A DNA stretch of 64,000 nt from assembly GCA_963854835.1 (NCBI GenBank), contig OY978526.1, forward strand, positions 13,099,277 through 13,163,276. Reading direction: 5' to 3'. Positions within the stretch are counted from its first letter, which is position 1. Every line of letters starts with the position of its first letter. Shown piece by piece: positions 25,613 to 38,636 of this stretch. The DNA is from Megamerina dolium. Its lineage: Eukaryota; Arthropoda; Insecta; Diptera; Megamerinidae. Position numbers and translations under genes: made by a program. The notes under the pieces were generated by a model. That model had not been told where the DNA came from, searched no databases, and worked only from the letters and a program-made list of their open reading frames with translations.

Positions 25613-28580
25613 CTTAAGAATGAAGTAATATTGAAAATCGTACATAGCACCCAAGTATATAATTTCTTTCTGTGCCACTTGCTGTGTAGAATTTCAAGTA
25701 ATAGGGTGTCCAAAATTCTGTGTGATCTCTTTTCGAAAGTTCAATAATGGTGCGCTAAGATCTTGCGCACGATAGTATAAGCAAGCTTCATTTTTTTACG
25801 ATAAATGGTTCAAAACTTATGCAAAAATGTATCAATCCAGCATTTTGATGAGAAACTCCGCTCACAAATAAGCCGTAGAATCTTTAGACAAGTTGCATTG
25901 CATGCTTGTAAAGCAAAAAAAAACATAGTAATTATGGTTTAAAAGCAATCCAGCGAACTTTAATTCGACATCCGATGGGTCAGTTGCTAATCCAAACCAT
26001 TAACCTTTGTGTGATTCATCATTTAGTCAAAAAGTACGATTAATCAATATCTGATTAATCGATATATTAATTAATGGAAATGAAACTTTTCGATTAATCA
26101 ATATTTTGCTTACTCAATGAATTTCTTTGATTTTGAGAAAATGTCAAACTTTACGCCTTCTTTGCATTGAAATTAATATTGTCAATATTTTGAATAATTT
26201 GTTTCGCTAATTAATCGAATAATTTAAATGTCGATTATTCGAATACTTGATAAATTAGGTACTTTGATTAAGCATTTAATTGTACTGTCCTCCTTTGAAC
26301 TACAACTTATAGTCTATTTTATAAAATCTCTCGAACGTGCTCTGTTCATTGCGCTACCCCTACAAAGATGCTAAAAGTTTGGACACCCATGGTCCAAATG
26401 AATTCCACCATTTCCGCATTTACCGCGTGTTTTGTTCGTTTATTATATTTCAATATTGTTTTCATCGTAGTCGTCTCCTTTAAGTATGATTTTTTTTTTT
26501 TTGCTAAAGAATGCGATGCCGCAATGAGAAGTCTCTATTGGTTGTGTCAGCACTATTACAACTAGCTTCTGCTGCTCGTAATCGTTGTAGTAACAATTGT
26601 GATGGTAATAAAATTTAAAAGTCAGTTTTATTGTGAGTGTATTTAATGTTTTTATTATAATAAAACAAAAAAAGAGTCGTAAGTATTTGATTATGATGAT
26701 TTCTACTGTGGGTTGTGATTACATACAAATAATAAAAATAAATAAATACTTTAGCAGTTGCTTATTTTGACTATTTTTATCAGATTTTATCGGCTGTATA
26801 GTCAATATTTTAAATGCACAATTTCAATAATATTCCACTTCAATACGATGTCATTTATGAAACATAAGGCCGCTTTGCCCGCTGGAAAAGCTCTTGAAAG
26901 TGAAAAAAAAATTCCCAAATTACAATATTAACATATTGGATATAATATTTTGTTACAAACTTTATTTTGATTACATTTATTTCTGAACTCATGTCGATAT
27001 CACATTTTCTTGAGAACACTGTATCTGTCACTGTCACTTCCATTACGCGATGAAATTAATACAACTTCACCCACACATTTTTATCATATGAACGCTTACA
27101 TTTAATATTCAAAAGAACATCTTGCATATGGTTGATAACAAACATATTTGCATGTTATTACAATTTTTTTTTACAATATTATAAATATGTACTTGAGCGT
27201 GTACGAAAATATTAGGGGAAGTAACATCAGGCAATGTTGCAGCAAGGAAACAATCGTATATTTTTTTAAATTATTTTAACTAAATTTAATTTTATAATTT
27301 ATAAACTAAAGACTCGTTCATATTCTCTATTTAATCATATAAAATTCTATATAAAATTCAAACGGAACGAACTTTTGCACAACAATTTAAAACTTTCTCC
27401 ATTTACATAGACGAATGTGTAGAAGAGGAGCTATTTAAGTAATATTAGTGATGCCACTAATAATTACTTTGTCTTATTGCATATACTTAAAAGACGAAAA
27501 TATTTAATTTAAATTGAAACAATATCTTTTATACTCACTTTCTTCAATCTAACGTTCATACGAATAAATAGAAAGTTCGTCGACATCCACTAAGGATATA
27601 CATATACTCTTCTTAGAAGATTTTACATTATTATATGTAGTACATATATTCTTTTGAACAACATTTTTCGCATCCACAAACACACACACATGCATATACA
27701 TATACTTACAAGCGCAGACATAAATTTTAAACTATGCAAATCCACAAAATTGCTCTTGTTTCAGCAAAGTTATCACACAATACAACGCACACACACACAC
27801 ACAAACAAACAAACACTGATGATGTGCATACAATATATGTAAAAGTATAAACCAACATGCAAGCGCATGCACAATCCCATATTCAAATGTGCGTCTGTAT
27901 ACATTTGTGTATTTATATGTGTAACCAAACACTTTACAGAGACATGTTATCATGTAGTGATACTTGAAAAGTAACCCTAACTAGTGTTTAAGTATTGTTA
28001 TCCATCATCGTAGCATCATTTGTGTTTGTATCACACACACACACACACACATGCAAATGCTTTATAACCAAAAGAATGTTGTAAGAGAAAAAGTTACACA
28101 CTTCAAGCTCGAAAAGATTAACCACACCACACCACATGACTGATATTATGATGTTCATTGCGTAAAGTTTTGCAAAATTTGGAAAGAATACATATTTCTC
28201 TATTTCTCCCATACCATATTATTACTCTGAGAATAAAAAATACAAATAATTTACCTAGAACCATATTTGTTGTTAGTTCTAAAGAACACTTTATTGAGAT
28301 TAATTCAAATAAAAAATATAAAAATTATAAGCAAATTCATATATTTTTCATACATAAGCTTATTTCAAGATGAAATAAATAATGAATCGACTTCAAGTGA
28401 ATAATACTATAGATTGCTTCCCTTTTCAATAATATTCATATTACTATATATGTGTATGTATGTATGTATGTAATGTTAATTATATATTTGTATTTTTGTT
28501 GGTGTTCTATTTGTGTACGTTTAAAGTGTGCATAAAAAATGGTTGTAACAGCGCGCTTGTAATAATTGGTCACCATTTTC
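25613..28580. other. gene-free region
   Basis: No gene supported. Contains (CA)n at 27786-27803 and 28031-28050, TATG repeats near 28453-28470 and ordinary AT-rich DNA between a transposon and the end of the REXO1-like gene. Confidence 0.6.
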
Positions 28581-28586
28581 TTTAAT
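28581..28586 (-). promoter_or_regulatory. possible poly(A) signal of the REXO1-like gene
   Basis: ATTAAA on the minus strand about 80 nt past the stop codon. A canonical AATAAA (28674-28679) overlaps the last codons of the gene and would be too early unless cleavage follows the stop closely. Confidence 0.35.
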
Positions 28587-28664
28587 ATTTTATATAACAA
28601 TGCATTGCATTGATAACATAATAATAGTACATACTAATAAAATGTATAAATGTAGTAAAAAATC

Positions 28665-31600
28665 TCAACTTATTTTATTGCGTAAATAGAATTTCACTAA
28701 TTGTATGCACACTTCGGCATCCTCAGCACTGTCATGACCTGATTCTGTATATAAAGAGCAAAGTATTATTATTATTGATTTGATTATACATATACTAATT
28801 AATAAGACGACAGACATACCATTCTCTTGTATAATACGTTTTAAATTTTCAATACACAATGTTTTGAGAGCACGTTTCTTCGGTGGTCCCATCTTGTGTG
28901 GAAACAGTACTGATGTGTCAACCACTACACTGTGTATCAGTTTCAACGCCTTCAAATCACTCTCCAAACTATGTCCAATAAGCACTGTTTGCGAATGAAA
29001 CATTGACATTAATATCGCCTGTACATCACGCAGTGTACGCGTCTCATTGGCCAACATTTGTTCGGTGATACCAGAGTAACTTTGTAGAGCAATATGAGAA
29101 TGTAGAAAGAGAGGGGCGACAAATAGCAATAAATTAGCAAATGAGATGAATTTGTAGAAATTGTAAAAAGAAAAAACCAAAACAAACAAAAAAGTATGAA
29201 AATTTGATTTCTCACACCACCTTCACATCTACGTAATGCTACATGTAGCACCACACTCTTACTCACACTGTGTTGTAATCGACAATTTTATTGTCTGGTT
29301 TTACGAGCGCATCGTAAACTGTACGCGCATTAATATCAACGACTGTGACACGCGTTAATTCGATTCCATGCGTTGTATAGCACATTTCACAATCCAATGC
29401 ATATATGTCCTTTTTAGTGGATATGTAATCGTCACCCTTATCCATTGTAGTCACGTAACCGGTGAGATTATCAAAATCGACATAGTCGGTAACATGGTAA
29501 TTGGCATAAGTGCAGCCAGGGGTGCCAGCCGGTTGTTGACAGCAACGATGCTGATTGTCAGCAAAACCTAATTGTCACAATACAATGCGAGAATACAAAC
29601 ACAAATAGCATTATGTAAACAAATCGACAACTTACCTCTGCGGTAGCCAGTACTTTTCGGATGATAATTGCATTCATCAACACACACCTCATCGTACATG
29701 GCCAAGTTGAACACTTTGCCGCAACGACTGCAATAACGTTCCGTCTCATTTGGACGTCGCATTGGTTTCAGATTAGTAATCACTGCCGTGCCAGGTCGTT
29801 TTCCTGCCCGCGGAAAACCATTCGACACCAATAGCTCATCGGTTAGTCGCAATTCATAGATCACATCGTACGCCTTGTCGCTGGGCAATTTATCGAACGG
29901 TTCACCACCCACAGTGGCATCGGTTTTCCTATAACGATATTGCAGGTAGAATAGAATATGTCGCATCAGATGCTCATCGTTTCTAGTCATGATAATCTTC
30001 AATTTTGAATACACGTTTATTGGGAAAAGAATTTTGAACGTTTTTAAAAGTTTTACACGAACCACAATGAAAGTTGCAAAGCAAAATAAAATACATGAAG
30101 TACGCTCATGTAGTGTTATTAGAAAGAAAAAAATATATATATGAAATTCAATTATCACACACACATTCGAATTCGAACAATTCCAAATAATATTGATTAA
30201 AAAATTCAGATATCTATGGTGCGAATTCAAAATTGAGAGCCTCTTGTATACGTACATTTTCTTTTGAACACTCCATGACATATTTTGAGCCATTTTTCCA
30301 GCCAAAATCACTTCATGTGATATCATTCTATTAGTATTAGCAGGTTTATTACCCGAATCTATGAGAAAATTCTTGGTTAAACATTGAAATATGATTTTGA
30401 TTCTAAACCATTTACCTGCCGCTTCCTTGCGCAACTTATTTATAGCTAACAGAGCACTGCTTTTATAAATAATCGGTGTATTACATTTCTTGAATACAGC
30501 CAACTCTTCAGTTTGAGCCTGCAACAACAACAAATTTTGGTAAACAATCACATGTTGATACTATTCATATAAACTATAATTTACCCTCTCCCAAGCATCA
30601 TTAACATTTGGATAAATTACAATGCAATGCTTCACCATCAATTCATAATACTGCATGCGTATATTGAATGAGATTTTTGACGAATTGGGCTCTAGAACAG
30701 GTGGTTTGGTTATATTTTCCTAAAAAATATAAATAACGCATAGATTATTCAGGCAGCATGAATATGTGTGAAAGTACTGCTTACAGGTGCAACTGCGCTA
30801 AGTGCTGCAGTAACTTTGTGTGCGACACGTGATCCACTTTTTACTGTTTGCGCCGGCGTAAATGCTGGTCTTTTATCTGCTTTCAGCTCTTCAACTCTCT
30901 TCTTGGCTCGCTCCAATGCTAATATATTGGCGACCGGCGCAATGGCACGTGCTGAAATGAAATTGTTTTTCAATTTGCAAACGGTAATATTAAAATGCAT
31001 GCTTAATTACAGGTCGATCGACTTGGCTGCACAAGATAAGACTTTGGTATTAACGGTGTTAGACCTTTCTCTTTGACTTTTCGAAGCGCTTCATTTGCTT
31101 CACGCACCTTCTCTTCAGCTTCACGCACTGCAGCCTCTGCAGCGGCGGCTTCTTCTTCCTGTTTGCGCCTTAAATTGCTCTGCCGATCAAAAATTGCCTA
31201 GAAAAGAATGTCATCATGTTTACATAGTGAATACGAATATTTCATTTGGTTCATACCTGCATAGCATTGCGTATATGATTAGGTTTGCGTGATACCTGAG
31301 GCATGTTGCTCTTAAATTTGTCCGCATTTTCATATGCTACCCGCTTCTTTTGTACAGCAGAACTAGTTTGATCATCATCATCATCCTGCGACACTTTTCG
31401 TTTGGTTGCGTTAACTTTCTCCTTCTCCTCCGCACCTGTTTTAGTCTCATCTTGATGAAGGGTAGCGAATTCGTGTTCCAACTGGTCGTAGATCATTTCA
31501 CATTCCTTCATAATATCTTCTTCTGTGGTAGCAAATAGTTCTGCGGTTTCAGACTCAAATTCAAGTTCATTTGACGCAAAAGCTGCAGGTGGAGTCTCCG

Positions 31601-32787
31601 TTGTAGTCGAATTTGAAGTTTCACGTAGTCCATTGCGTCTCTCTTCCTTGGTTTTCGATGTCTCTCTTCCTGAGGAGCTTTTGTGTCTTGATGAGGACAA
31701 CGAAGACGAACTTGTTGTACGGTGATGTGATTTCTTTGATGATGATGATGTGGATGTGGATGAGCTCAACACCGAGGAACTTTTATGTTTTGAACTTGAA
31801 CTGCTGTGATGTTTATCTTTTTCGTGAGTCTTTGTAGCAGAGCTTGATGATGATGATAATGATTTATGTTTAGAACTTGAAGACGAAGATTTTCTATCCT
31901 TATCCTTGCTGATCTCCTTATCTCTGTTTTTGACTTTCTCTCGATCACTTTTAGCCTCTTTTTCTTTATCTCTCTCTCTTTTGTGTTTTCTTACGTCATC
32001 CCTGCTTGAGGTTTTGTCCTTCGAATCTCTTTTCTCTTTAGGCTTGCTGTGCGATTTGTGTTTGTGTCTGGACGATGATGAAGACGATGCTGTCGAATCA
32101 CGGCGTTCGTCTTTTATTGTTTTTTCTATTTTGCTTGCATTTGTTTTGATATTTTCCTCGGCTTCTTTTTCTATGCTTTCTTCATCGTGCTTTACACAGT
32201 TATCTGGCACATCTTCAGTCGGATCCAATGTTAATTCAACCGAGTCACTGGCGTCATCATTTATAACTTTTGCATCCTCTTTAATTTCATCTTCAATTAG
32301 ATCACTTAATTCATCCAGTTCCTCTTCGCAGTCCGCAAGACTCAAGATAGACGGGAACGTTGCACCATTATAGCTTCCAGTCGGGGCTGGTATATAAACT
32401 GGTGCTACTTCATTTGAAGAAGGTCGTTTTGAGGGCGATGCATTTAGTTCAGGCTTTTCAGGTTGATATTCCAACTTCTTTTTCTTTTTCGACGACTGTG
32501 TGCTATACGTAGTAATTTGCGGTAAAGGTAATAACTTTGGAGCCGGAGTATATTCTGGTACACGCTTTTTTGCCTCCGCATCTGCATCTTCCGTATCATC
32601 TAAAATTAAGCATAAATGCATTAGTAAAATATACCGAAAAGTATGTCCACAACAAGTCACCTTTACGAACATGTTTAAAATGACAGTATGACCGATTGCA
32701 AGTGCCTGAAGCAGTGCTGGAATTGCGATCACCACCACTGTAATAGGGGCAAGGCAAATTCTTAAATAATCCCGTTGAAGGTAACAT
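28665..32787 (-). CDS. RNA exonuclease 1 homolog (REXO1-like), 11 coding exons
   Basis: DEDDh-family 3'-5' RNA exonuclease. Exons on the minus strand: 32787-32661, 32599-31257, 31197-31011, 30951-30785, 30719-30585, 30518-30416, 30358-30256, 29982-29636, 29567-29267, 29079-28820, 28744-28665. The sum is 3153 bp, 1050 aa plus stop, with every junction in phase. An N-terminal Cys/His finger (C13, C30, C35, H39) follows MLPSTGLFKN, as in REXO1. A long Lys/Ser-rich disordered region (about 50-480) and an AEAA-type coiled coil (about 495-540) follow. A Cys-rich finger precedes the nuclease, with catalytic motifs YALDCEM near 896, HSLESDL near 979 and HDSAEDA near 1030. Family members act on RNA, probably in the nucleus. 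The 29982 acceptor has a weak pyrimidine tract; otherwise the model is firm. Drosophila CG12877 is the likely orthologue (from memory). Confidence 0.93.
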
Positions 32788-32924
32788 TTTCTATTTCCCT
32801 AACTAAATATATATTCATATAAATATATATGAATAAACGTAAATCGATCAAAGAAAAACTACAATAATTCGACCGGATGACGATTTTCTTCAAATACAGC
32901 TGCTCCGAAGTGTTGCCGGTCTGT

Positions 32925-33326
32925 TCAATTTTTTGCTCGATTTATATGTAAACATAACATTCGCATAAAACATTGGGGAATATTATTTGAAGGAAATAGA
33001 TTTCCCCAACAGATAATGGTGTTGATATTCCGCAATATGTTCATGACGAGGTCACAAGTCATATTGTGGCTTAAGAAAATAAAACTGAATGTACTAATAG
33101 CTTGACTATCCAGTTCTTTAAGGCCGATACTCTTCCACATGCACCGGCTCAATAGCAGAAATTTATGGGAGGAATGCATGATTGGAGTATCAATGTTCTC
33201 TGTCCCACACATAGAAAGGAGGTCCAGCAATTTGAGCCAATTTCGTGGAATTCGTTTCTTCAGCTTTGCATAGAAAGTATTATTGTTCAAACTATGTAAA
33301 CATGTGCATAATTTATATATCTTCAA
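32925..33326 (-). CDS. unidentified open frame, possible terminal exon
   Basis: A 133-codon minus-strand frame ends 138 bp upstream of the REXO1-like start codon and reads in the same direction. The part from about 33290 down is protein-like: KKRIPRNWLKLLDLLSMCGT, then HKFLLLSRCMWKSIGLKELD, and a Cys-containing end IICWGNLFPSNNIPQCFMRM. There is no ATG near its start, but a splice acceptor (ACATAG) sits at about 33296, so it could be a last exon. I found no convincing upstream exons in the AT-rich DNA to 35 kb and recognise no family. It may equally be a decayed gene fragment or chance. Confidence 0.25.
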   Translation of the reverse strand: MKIYKLCTCLHSLNNNTFYAKLKKRIPRNWLKLLDLLSMCGTENIDTPIMHSSHKFLLLSRCMWKSIGLKELDSQAISTFSFIFLSHNMTCDLVMNILRNINTIICWGNLFPSNNIPQCFMRMLCLHINRAKN

Positions 33327-34000
33327 AATTAACGTAAATTAATGAAAATTAACTTTCTTATTGTTGTTCTTAATATTGTAAATAAAATTAGGGAACACAG
33401 AATATTATTAAATATTCTTATATATTTTTATATTCAATATTTAAGCAGTGCAGTGGCTACACTAATTTGTAAAATGCAACATTATTGCATCTTCTATTAT
33501 TTTATTAGTTATTTGTTGATTTTATATTATTTTTTTTATTTTTTTTATGGAAAAATTGATCATCTAATCATGCAAATCTGCACATTTGCGACCTCACATA
33601 CAACTTTATTATGAATTACACTTATAATTCTTATTATTGTTACCATTTTTATTACAATGACACAGCTTTAAGCCATGCAACATTTTTACATAATAGTATT
33701 ATTCCCTTCTATACATGAGCCGTTTTAATTGTTTGCTTACTATTTGGAAGAAAGTTCAATAAGAAATAGGATGGCAACACTATAGTTACGGTAAATTTTT
33801 CTTCTTTACTATTTGCTTCCAAAATGAAATTCGTGTTACAAGGTTGAGTTTCATTTCATTTAAAAATTTTAATAAATATATTAAATTGATATATAATTCA
33901 ACCATAAATTTATGAAAGAAATGATTCTAATCATTTGTAAAAATGATATTGCAAAAGAATATTGTGTGATAGAATTTACTCTGTAATTTTATTGATAACA
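33327..34000. other. AT-rich intergenic DNA
   Basis: No coding signal seen between the unidentified frame and the presumed promoter of the carnitine acyltransferase gene. Confidence 0.55.
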
Positions 34001-34009
34001 AAAAGAGAG

Positions 34010-35262
34010 AGTTTGGCAGCACTTTAAGAATTTTGCGCGAAAACAGCTGTTTCGTGAGAATGTCGGTTGAAATCGAGTCTCTATCTATTTTGTTTTTGGA
34101 TTTTCTTTATTTACATTTTGCTTCGTTTTTTATTTATTATTCTGTTTTGAGTCGAGTACGTGAATAGTTGTTGATTTCGTTATTACTTTTTGTTTATTTC
34201 TAATTTTTATTTTTGTTTACATTTACATATAAGGAGTAATTTAAATTTTAATATAATTCAAAAATTGTATAATTTAAATCCAGTATTTTTTTTATTATTA
34301 AAAATATATTTGAGAGCAAAAAGGTAAGGTACAAAGTTCACAGTGCTATGCTGTTAACATGAGAATGTGTAGATAATAAAATGCAGGTGGATGGGTATCT
34401 ATGCATATCTACTTATGTAGATAAGCTTTTTATCAGTTAAAAGAAATGTAACATACCCATCATCTAGCAAAAGTACAAAGTCCATAAAATTATTTCTCAT
34501 CTTGTATACAAATTTTTTAAAAGCATAAATATTCGAAATGTATTCTTTTGGATGTAATTTTAAATAATCATAAGGTCAGATCGAGTTTCATAAACAGCAT
34601 AATCAGAGTTTAGTCGACGATATTCAATGAATATGGATTTAATACTATTCTATAGTACTATAGTATGTCATTACTGTTCTCTCTTTGATGTACATACATA
34701 TTACATGTTGTTCGTAAACGATCGACTATAGTATTTATAAATAAAATTTAAATAATAAATTTGTATTTACAATATTTTGTACTATGCTATGTGACTACAC
34801 TATCGCCGCATACAATGTATTTTCAGTTCTTGGGGAACTTTAAGTCGGTGTAGAAGTAAGTATTTTACACAGGTCGCATACATCGCATCTGTAAAAAAAC
34901 TGTGGTTTTAATTCAATTACGTTCAATAAAGGTATATTCTTTGTGGCACATCTTCTTATATTACTTTGAAATATTTTTGTACCAAAGTGATTTATCGTGA
35001 AGCGCTAAATTTCAATGTAGTCATACAAAATTATTTGAATTCAAATAGATATGAAACAAATTCAAACAACGAAAATCTTCAATATATTTAGCACTAATAA
35101 ATTGCATTTGTATACATTGAACTTTTGAATCATAATGAAGACAGACTTTGTTCACTTGATACGCCTAGACACCCAGATAGTAGTCTAGTCTGCAGCCTAT
35201 CAACTACTTTAACATAAATTAAACGAGTACATGTAGATAAATATACTTATATACTTTTGTAG
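34010..35262 (+). promoter_or_regulatory. presumed promoter, 5' UTR exon and UTR intron of the octanoyltransferase gene
   Basis: A strong donor (AAAAG|GTAAGG, intron from 34324) and a strong acceptor (ACTTTTGTAG, ending 35262) lie ahead of the start codon, predicting a 939-bp intron in the 5' UTR. The first exon would lie around 34050-34323. A 12-bp perfect palindrome AAACAGCTGTTT (E-box core) is at 34041-34052, and GGCAGCACTTTAAG is nearby. A 35-codon upstream open frame begins at 34060. All of this is inferred from sequence signals. Confidence 0.45.
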
Positions 35263-35277
35263 CTCTTCGTTAAAGAA

Positions 35278-37647
35278 ATGAATCGTGCCAGTATTTATTT
35301 TCTCGACGATAATGATAAGCAAACAAATACATATGCGTTTGATGAGCAATTGCCGCCATTACCATTACCAGACTTGCACGATACACTGCAACGTTACTAT
35401 GAGAGTGTTCAACCATTTGGAAATGCTGAAGAGTTGGCCAAAACTCGTGTCATAATTGATGAATTTGAAAAAGGTATCGGAGCTCAATTACACGCACAGC
35501 TGAAGGAGCGAGCTTCAAAAATGAAGAATTGGCTAGAAGAATGGTGGGATAAATATGCTTACCTTATGTTGCGAATACCATTAAACCCTTATACTGTTAT
35601 GGCGATGCCATTGAAATTAGAGCCACTCGGTATAGAAGAAACGCCAGCAAATTTACTAAAGGTTCTTGTTATTATTTATTTTTAATATATTTTTTGTATA
35701 ATTAACTATTATTGTTAGAATTTGTCGCGTGTTCTCTATCATACCCTTGAGTTTTGGGAACTTTTACACAAGGCAAAGGCCAAACCACTCTCTTCAAATG
35801 GTGGTCAAATTAAATATTCATCAGCCTTATATAAACGTTTTTTCTCCACGACTCGTGTTCCTGGCGTTGAGTTTGATAATCTTGAAAAGCATTTTAAAAC
35901 TGGTAATATTAAAAATTTCATTGTACCGTAATTTTATTGTACTTGGGTTTCATATAATTTCAGTTAAAGAAGGCAAAACTCCAACACATGTTCTCATCTC
36001 TGGTAAAGGTCGACTATTTACATTTGATTGTTTGCATTCCGATGGTAGCATTCTATCGCCCCAAGAACTAATTGTTCTTCTACAGCGTTTACGGTCCATT
36101 CTAGATTATGAACAAACGGGTGATTGTGTGCCTGTGTTGACTCACGATGATCGTACAACCTGGGCTAATGTAATTTGGATGATTCTTTTGTATTTTGCTC
36201 TTCTAACTACTTGCCTATTATATTATAGAATCGTCGACGTCTAATTGAGATTTCACCTGCAAATCAGGCGACATTGCAAATCGTCGAAAGTTCTAATATT
36301 GTTATTGCTTTTGATGAGAATGAACCACAGGATTATGAGCAGGTATCCCAGTATGTTATCAATGGTGATTATCATTCCAAATGGGGTGATCGCAGCAGTA
36401 CAATGGTTGCATACAAAAATGGCAAGTTCGGTTGTATCGGTGAGGTATATGATTACATTCAATGAATGTATTTATTTGTGCTTGATTTTGTGCATTTAAA
36501 GCATTCTTCATATGATGGCACTGTAAGTGTTAGCTATGCACTATTCATACTACTCAGTATGCACGAGGAACCAGAACCAGATTGGTGCATGGCAGAGGAA
36601 ACTAAAGTTGTGGGACTAAATGAATTGAAATTCGATTTAGATGATACACTTAGAAATGAAATACAACGTGTTATGGTTGAATGTGATCAAAGAGTAAATA
36701 TCGCATGTCCTCATCTTCTGATAATTAATGAATTTGAAAATGAATCTTGTTTAATTAGCGTACTGATGTCATTGTGACTTACACAGAATTTAAAGAATAT
36801 GGAAAGGATTATATTAAACATAACAACCTTAATCCGGATTCATTCTTCCAGGTTATTATGCAGCTGGCATATGCTCGAATGCACAATGAGTAATTCTTAT
36901 TTCATTTTCTTTTCTGTTGTTTGCCACTTGTTATTTGTCACTTGTTTGCAATTTGTTATTTATAGAATTGCGCCCACCTACGAAACTGCTCTAATGCGTC
37001 ACTACTATAATGGTCGGACCGAAACGTTGCGCTCTTGTACTAGTCAAGTACATAAGTTCTTACAAATCGCTATGGATCCGCAGTCCAACGATTCAGATAT
37101 TGCGAAATCCTTCAGAGCAGCCGTTGTGCATCATAGGGAAATGATGAATGAAGCACGCAAAGGTCATGGCATTGACAGACATTTATTTGGTCTATGGTGT
37201 ATCGCTTATGAAAATGGAAATGATATACCTGAATTTTACACAGATCCCCTATATTTGAAAAGTGGTGGTGGTGGTAATTATATACTGTCCACGAGCACTT
37301 TGGGGTACACCGTTAATATTGGTTTCGCCGCACCAATGCTTTTAGATGGTTATGGCGTATTCTATACTATAACATCAGATGTGTAAGTATCTGTATATTG
37401 ATGGTGGCACTAAATGCACACATTCGGAAGTGATCTTGTCATTTCATTTATGTGCCATTTACAGTAAATATAATTTTTATTTTTATTTGCTTATTTATAC
37501 AAAATATTTATTTACAGTTTATACATTCAGACATTAGCATTCCGCAATAGCACAAAAACAAGTGCTCGTAAATTTAATGAAATACTGAAGAAAACTTTTC
37601 AAGACTTCAAAAGTATTCTAGAAGATCAACGGACTTCTAAATTATAA
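35278..37647 (+). CDS. carnitine O-octanoyltransferase-like, peroxisomal, 8 coding exons
   Basis: Transfers medium-chain acyl groups between CoA and carnitine, a step in moving chain-shortened fatty acids out of peroxisomes. Exons: 35278-35661, 35719-35902, 35964-36169, 36229-36444, 36502-36693, 36759-36889, 36966-37382, 37518-37647; 1860 bp, 619 aa plus stop, all in phase. The order of blocks follows the choline/carnitine acyltransferase family: LPPLPLPDLHDTLQRYYESV at the N-terminus, NWLEEWW, KWGDRSS, the catalytic His (H331, in GEHSSYDG, the first codon of exon 5), ETALMRHYYNGRTETLRSCT, and GGGGNYILSTSTLGY. It resembles octanoyltransferase (about 612 aa in mammals) more than acetyltransferase or CPT2. 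The last residues are TSKL, ending in the canonical peroxisomal signal SKL; no mitochondrial presequence is visible. Confidence 0.93.
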
Positions 37648-38636
37648 AGTGTTTTATGTATTTTGATAATATTATGGGTGTTTGTAGTTTGACTAGTTTT
37701 AAGATTAATTATTATGAAATGTTTAACCAAAAGAATATACACTGACTATAAAATGTTGATTGAATTCATATTAAACGATCACGTACTGCTATATATTTAT
37801 AAAATAACTTTTTTACTTTACAAAGATTACTTTTATAAAAACATGTATTTACTTCAACAAAAATCATCAAAAATTCAAAATCATTGATTCAGTATGACTA
37901 TAATTGTGGATAGTAAGGAATAACATATAATATGGTCATATTCAATAGGTTTTTAAATAAATGATTAAATAACCGGAACCGGATGTGGGAAATTTTGAAT
38001 TTGTGCTGATGATGGATAATGTCTTCAAAAATCGATTAAACGCAAGGGCGCATAATAAAAAGAAGCCTGTGATATGGTATGTCTGAAGGTAAAAGAAGGT
38101 ATATACATAAAAGAATACATTTGACAGAGTGGTAAAATTAGAATAAATGCTGTGGTAATGATTATGAGCGGTAATTGAATTCATAATGCTTAAATTGATT
38201 ACTTTTTATTTACTAGATAACCACATCCGTTTTATTAATAAATCCTAGTTATAATTTTCTTTTTTTGTTTCGTATATGAGAATATTAAAAAATACAAAGT
38301 TGTGTTGTTCCTCTAATTAGACATAAAAAGTTCATTTAATTTGCATACAAAACACTTTGAGCTGGCAATGCTGTACCCTACTAATTTCGTTTTTGACTGT
38401 TCTACCTCCCTACTTTCTTACTTTCTATTTTTCATGAATTGGTGATTGCGTTGTGAAAACACCTTTTTCTGACAAAGTGGAAAAATATAATCCGATATAT
38501 TGAGAATATTATAGAACTAGAAAAATTTGGTGTAATTTGAGACGAAAAACGAGGTAAATTTATTGAACGTAGTAGATTTAAATTAAATTTATACAAAAAG
38601 TGCATAAAGAGTTCTCATAACAGAAGAAAAATCGAA
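37648..38636. other. intergenic region between octanoyltransferase and barentsz genes
   Basis: Contains the downstream poly(A) signal listed separately and the unmarked promoter and 5' UTR of the btz gene. No other gene recognised. Confidence 0.6.
37956..37961 (+). promoter_or_regulatory. possible poly(A) signal, octanoyltransferase-like gene
   Basis: AATAAA about 310 nt past the stop codon; the first clear hexamer on the coding strand. Confidence 0.4.

Noticed and set aside
31906..32373. 155-codon plus-strand frame rich in Ser/Leu
   Set aside because: Antisense shadow of the Lys/Ser/Glu-rich exon 2 of the REXO1-like gene, which has clear family motifs and splice signals.
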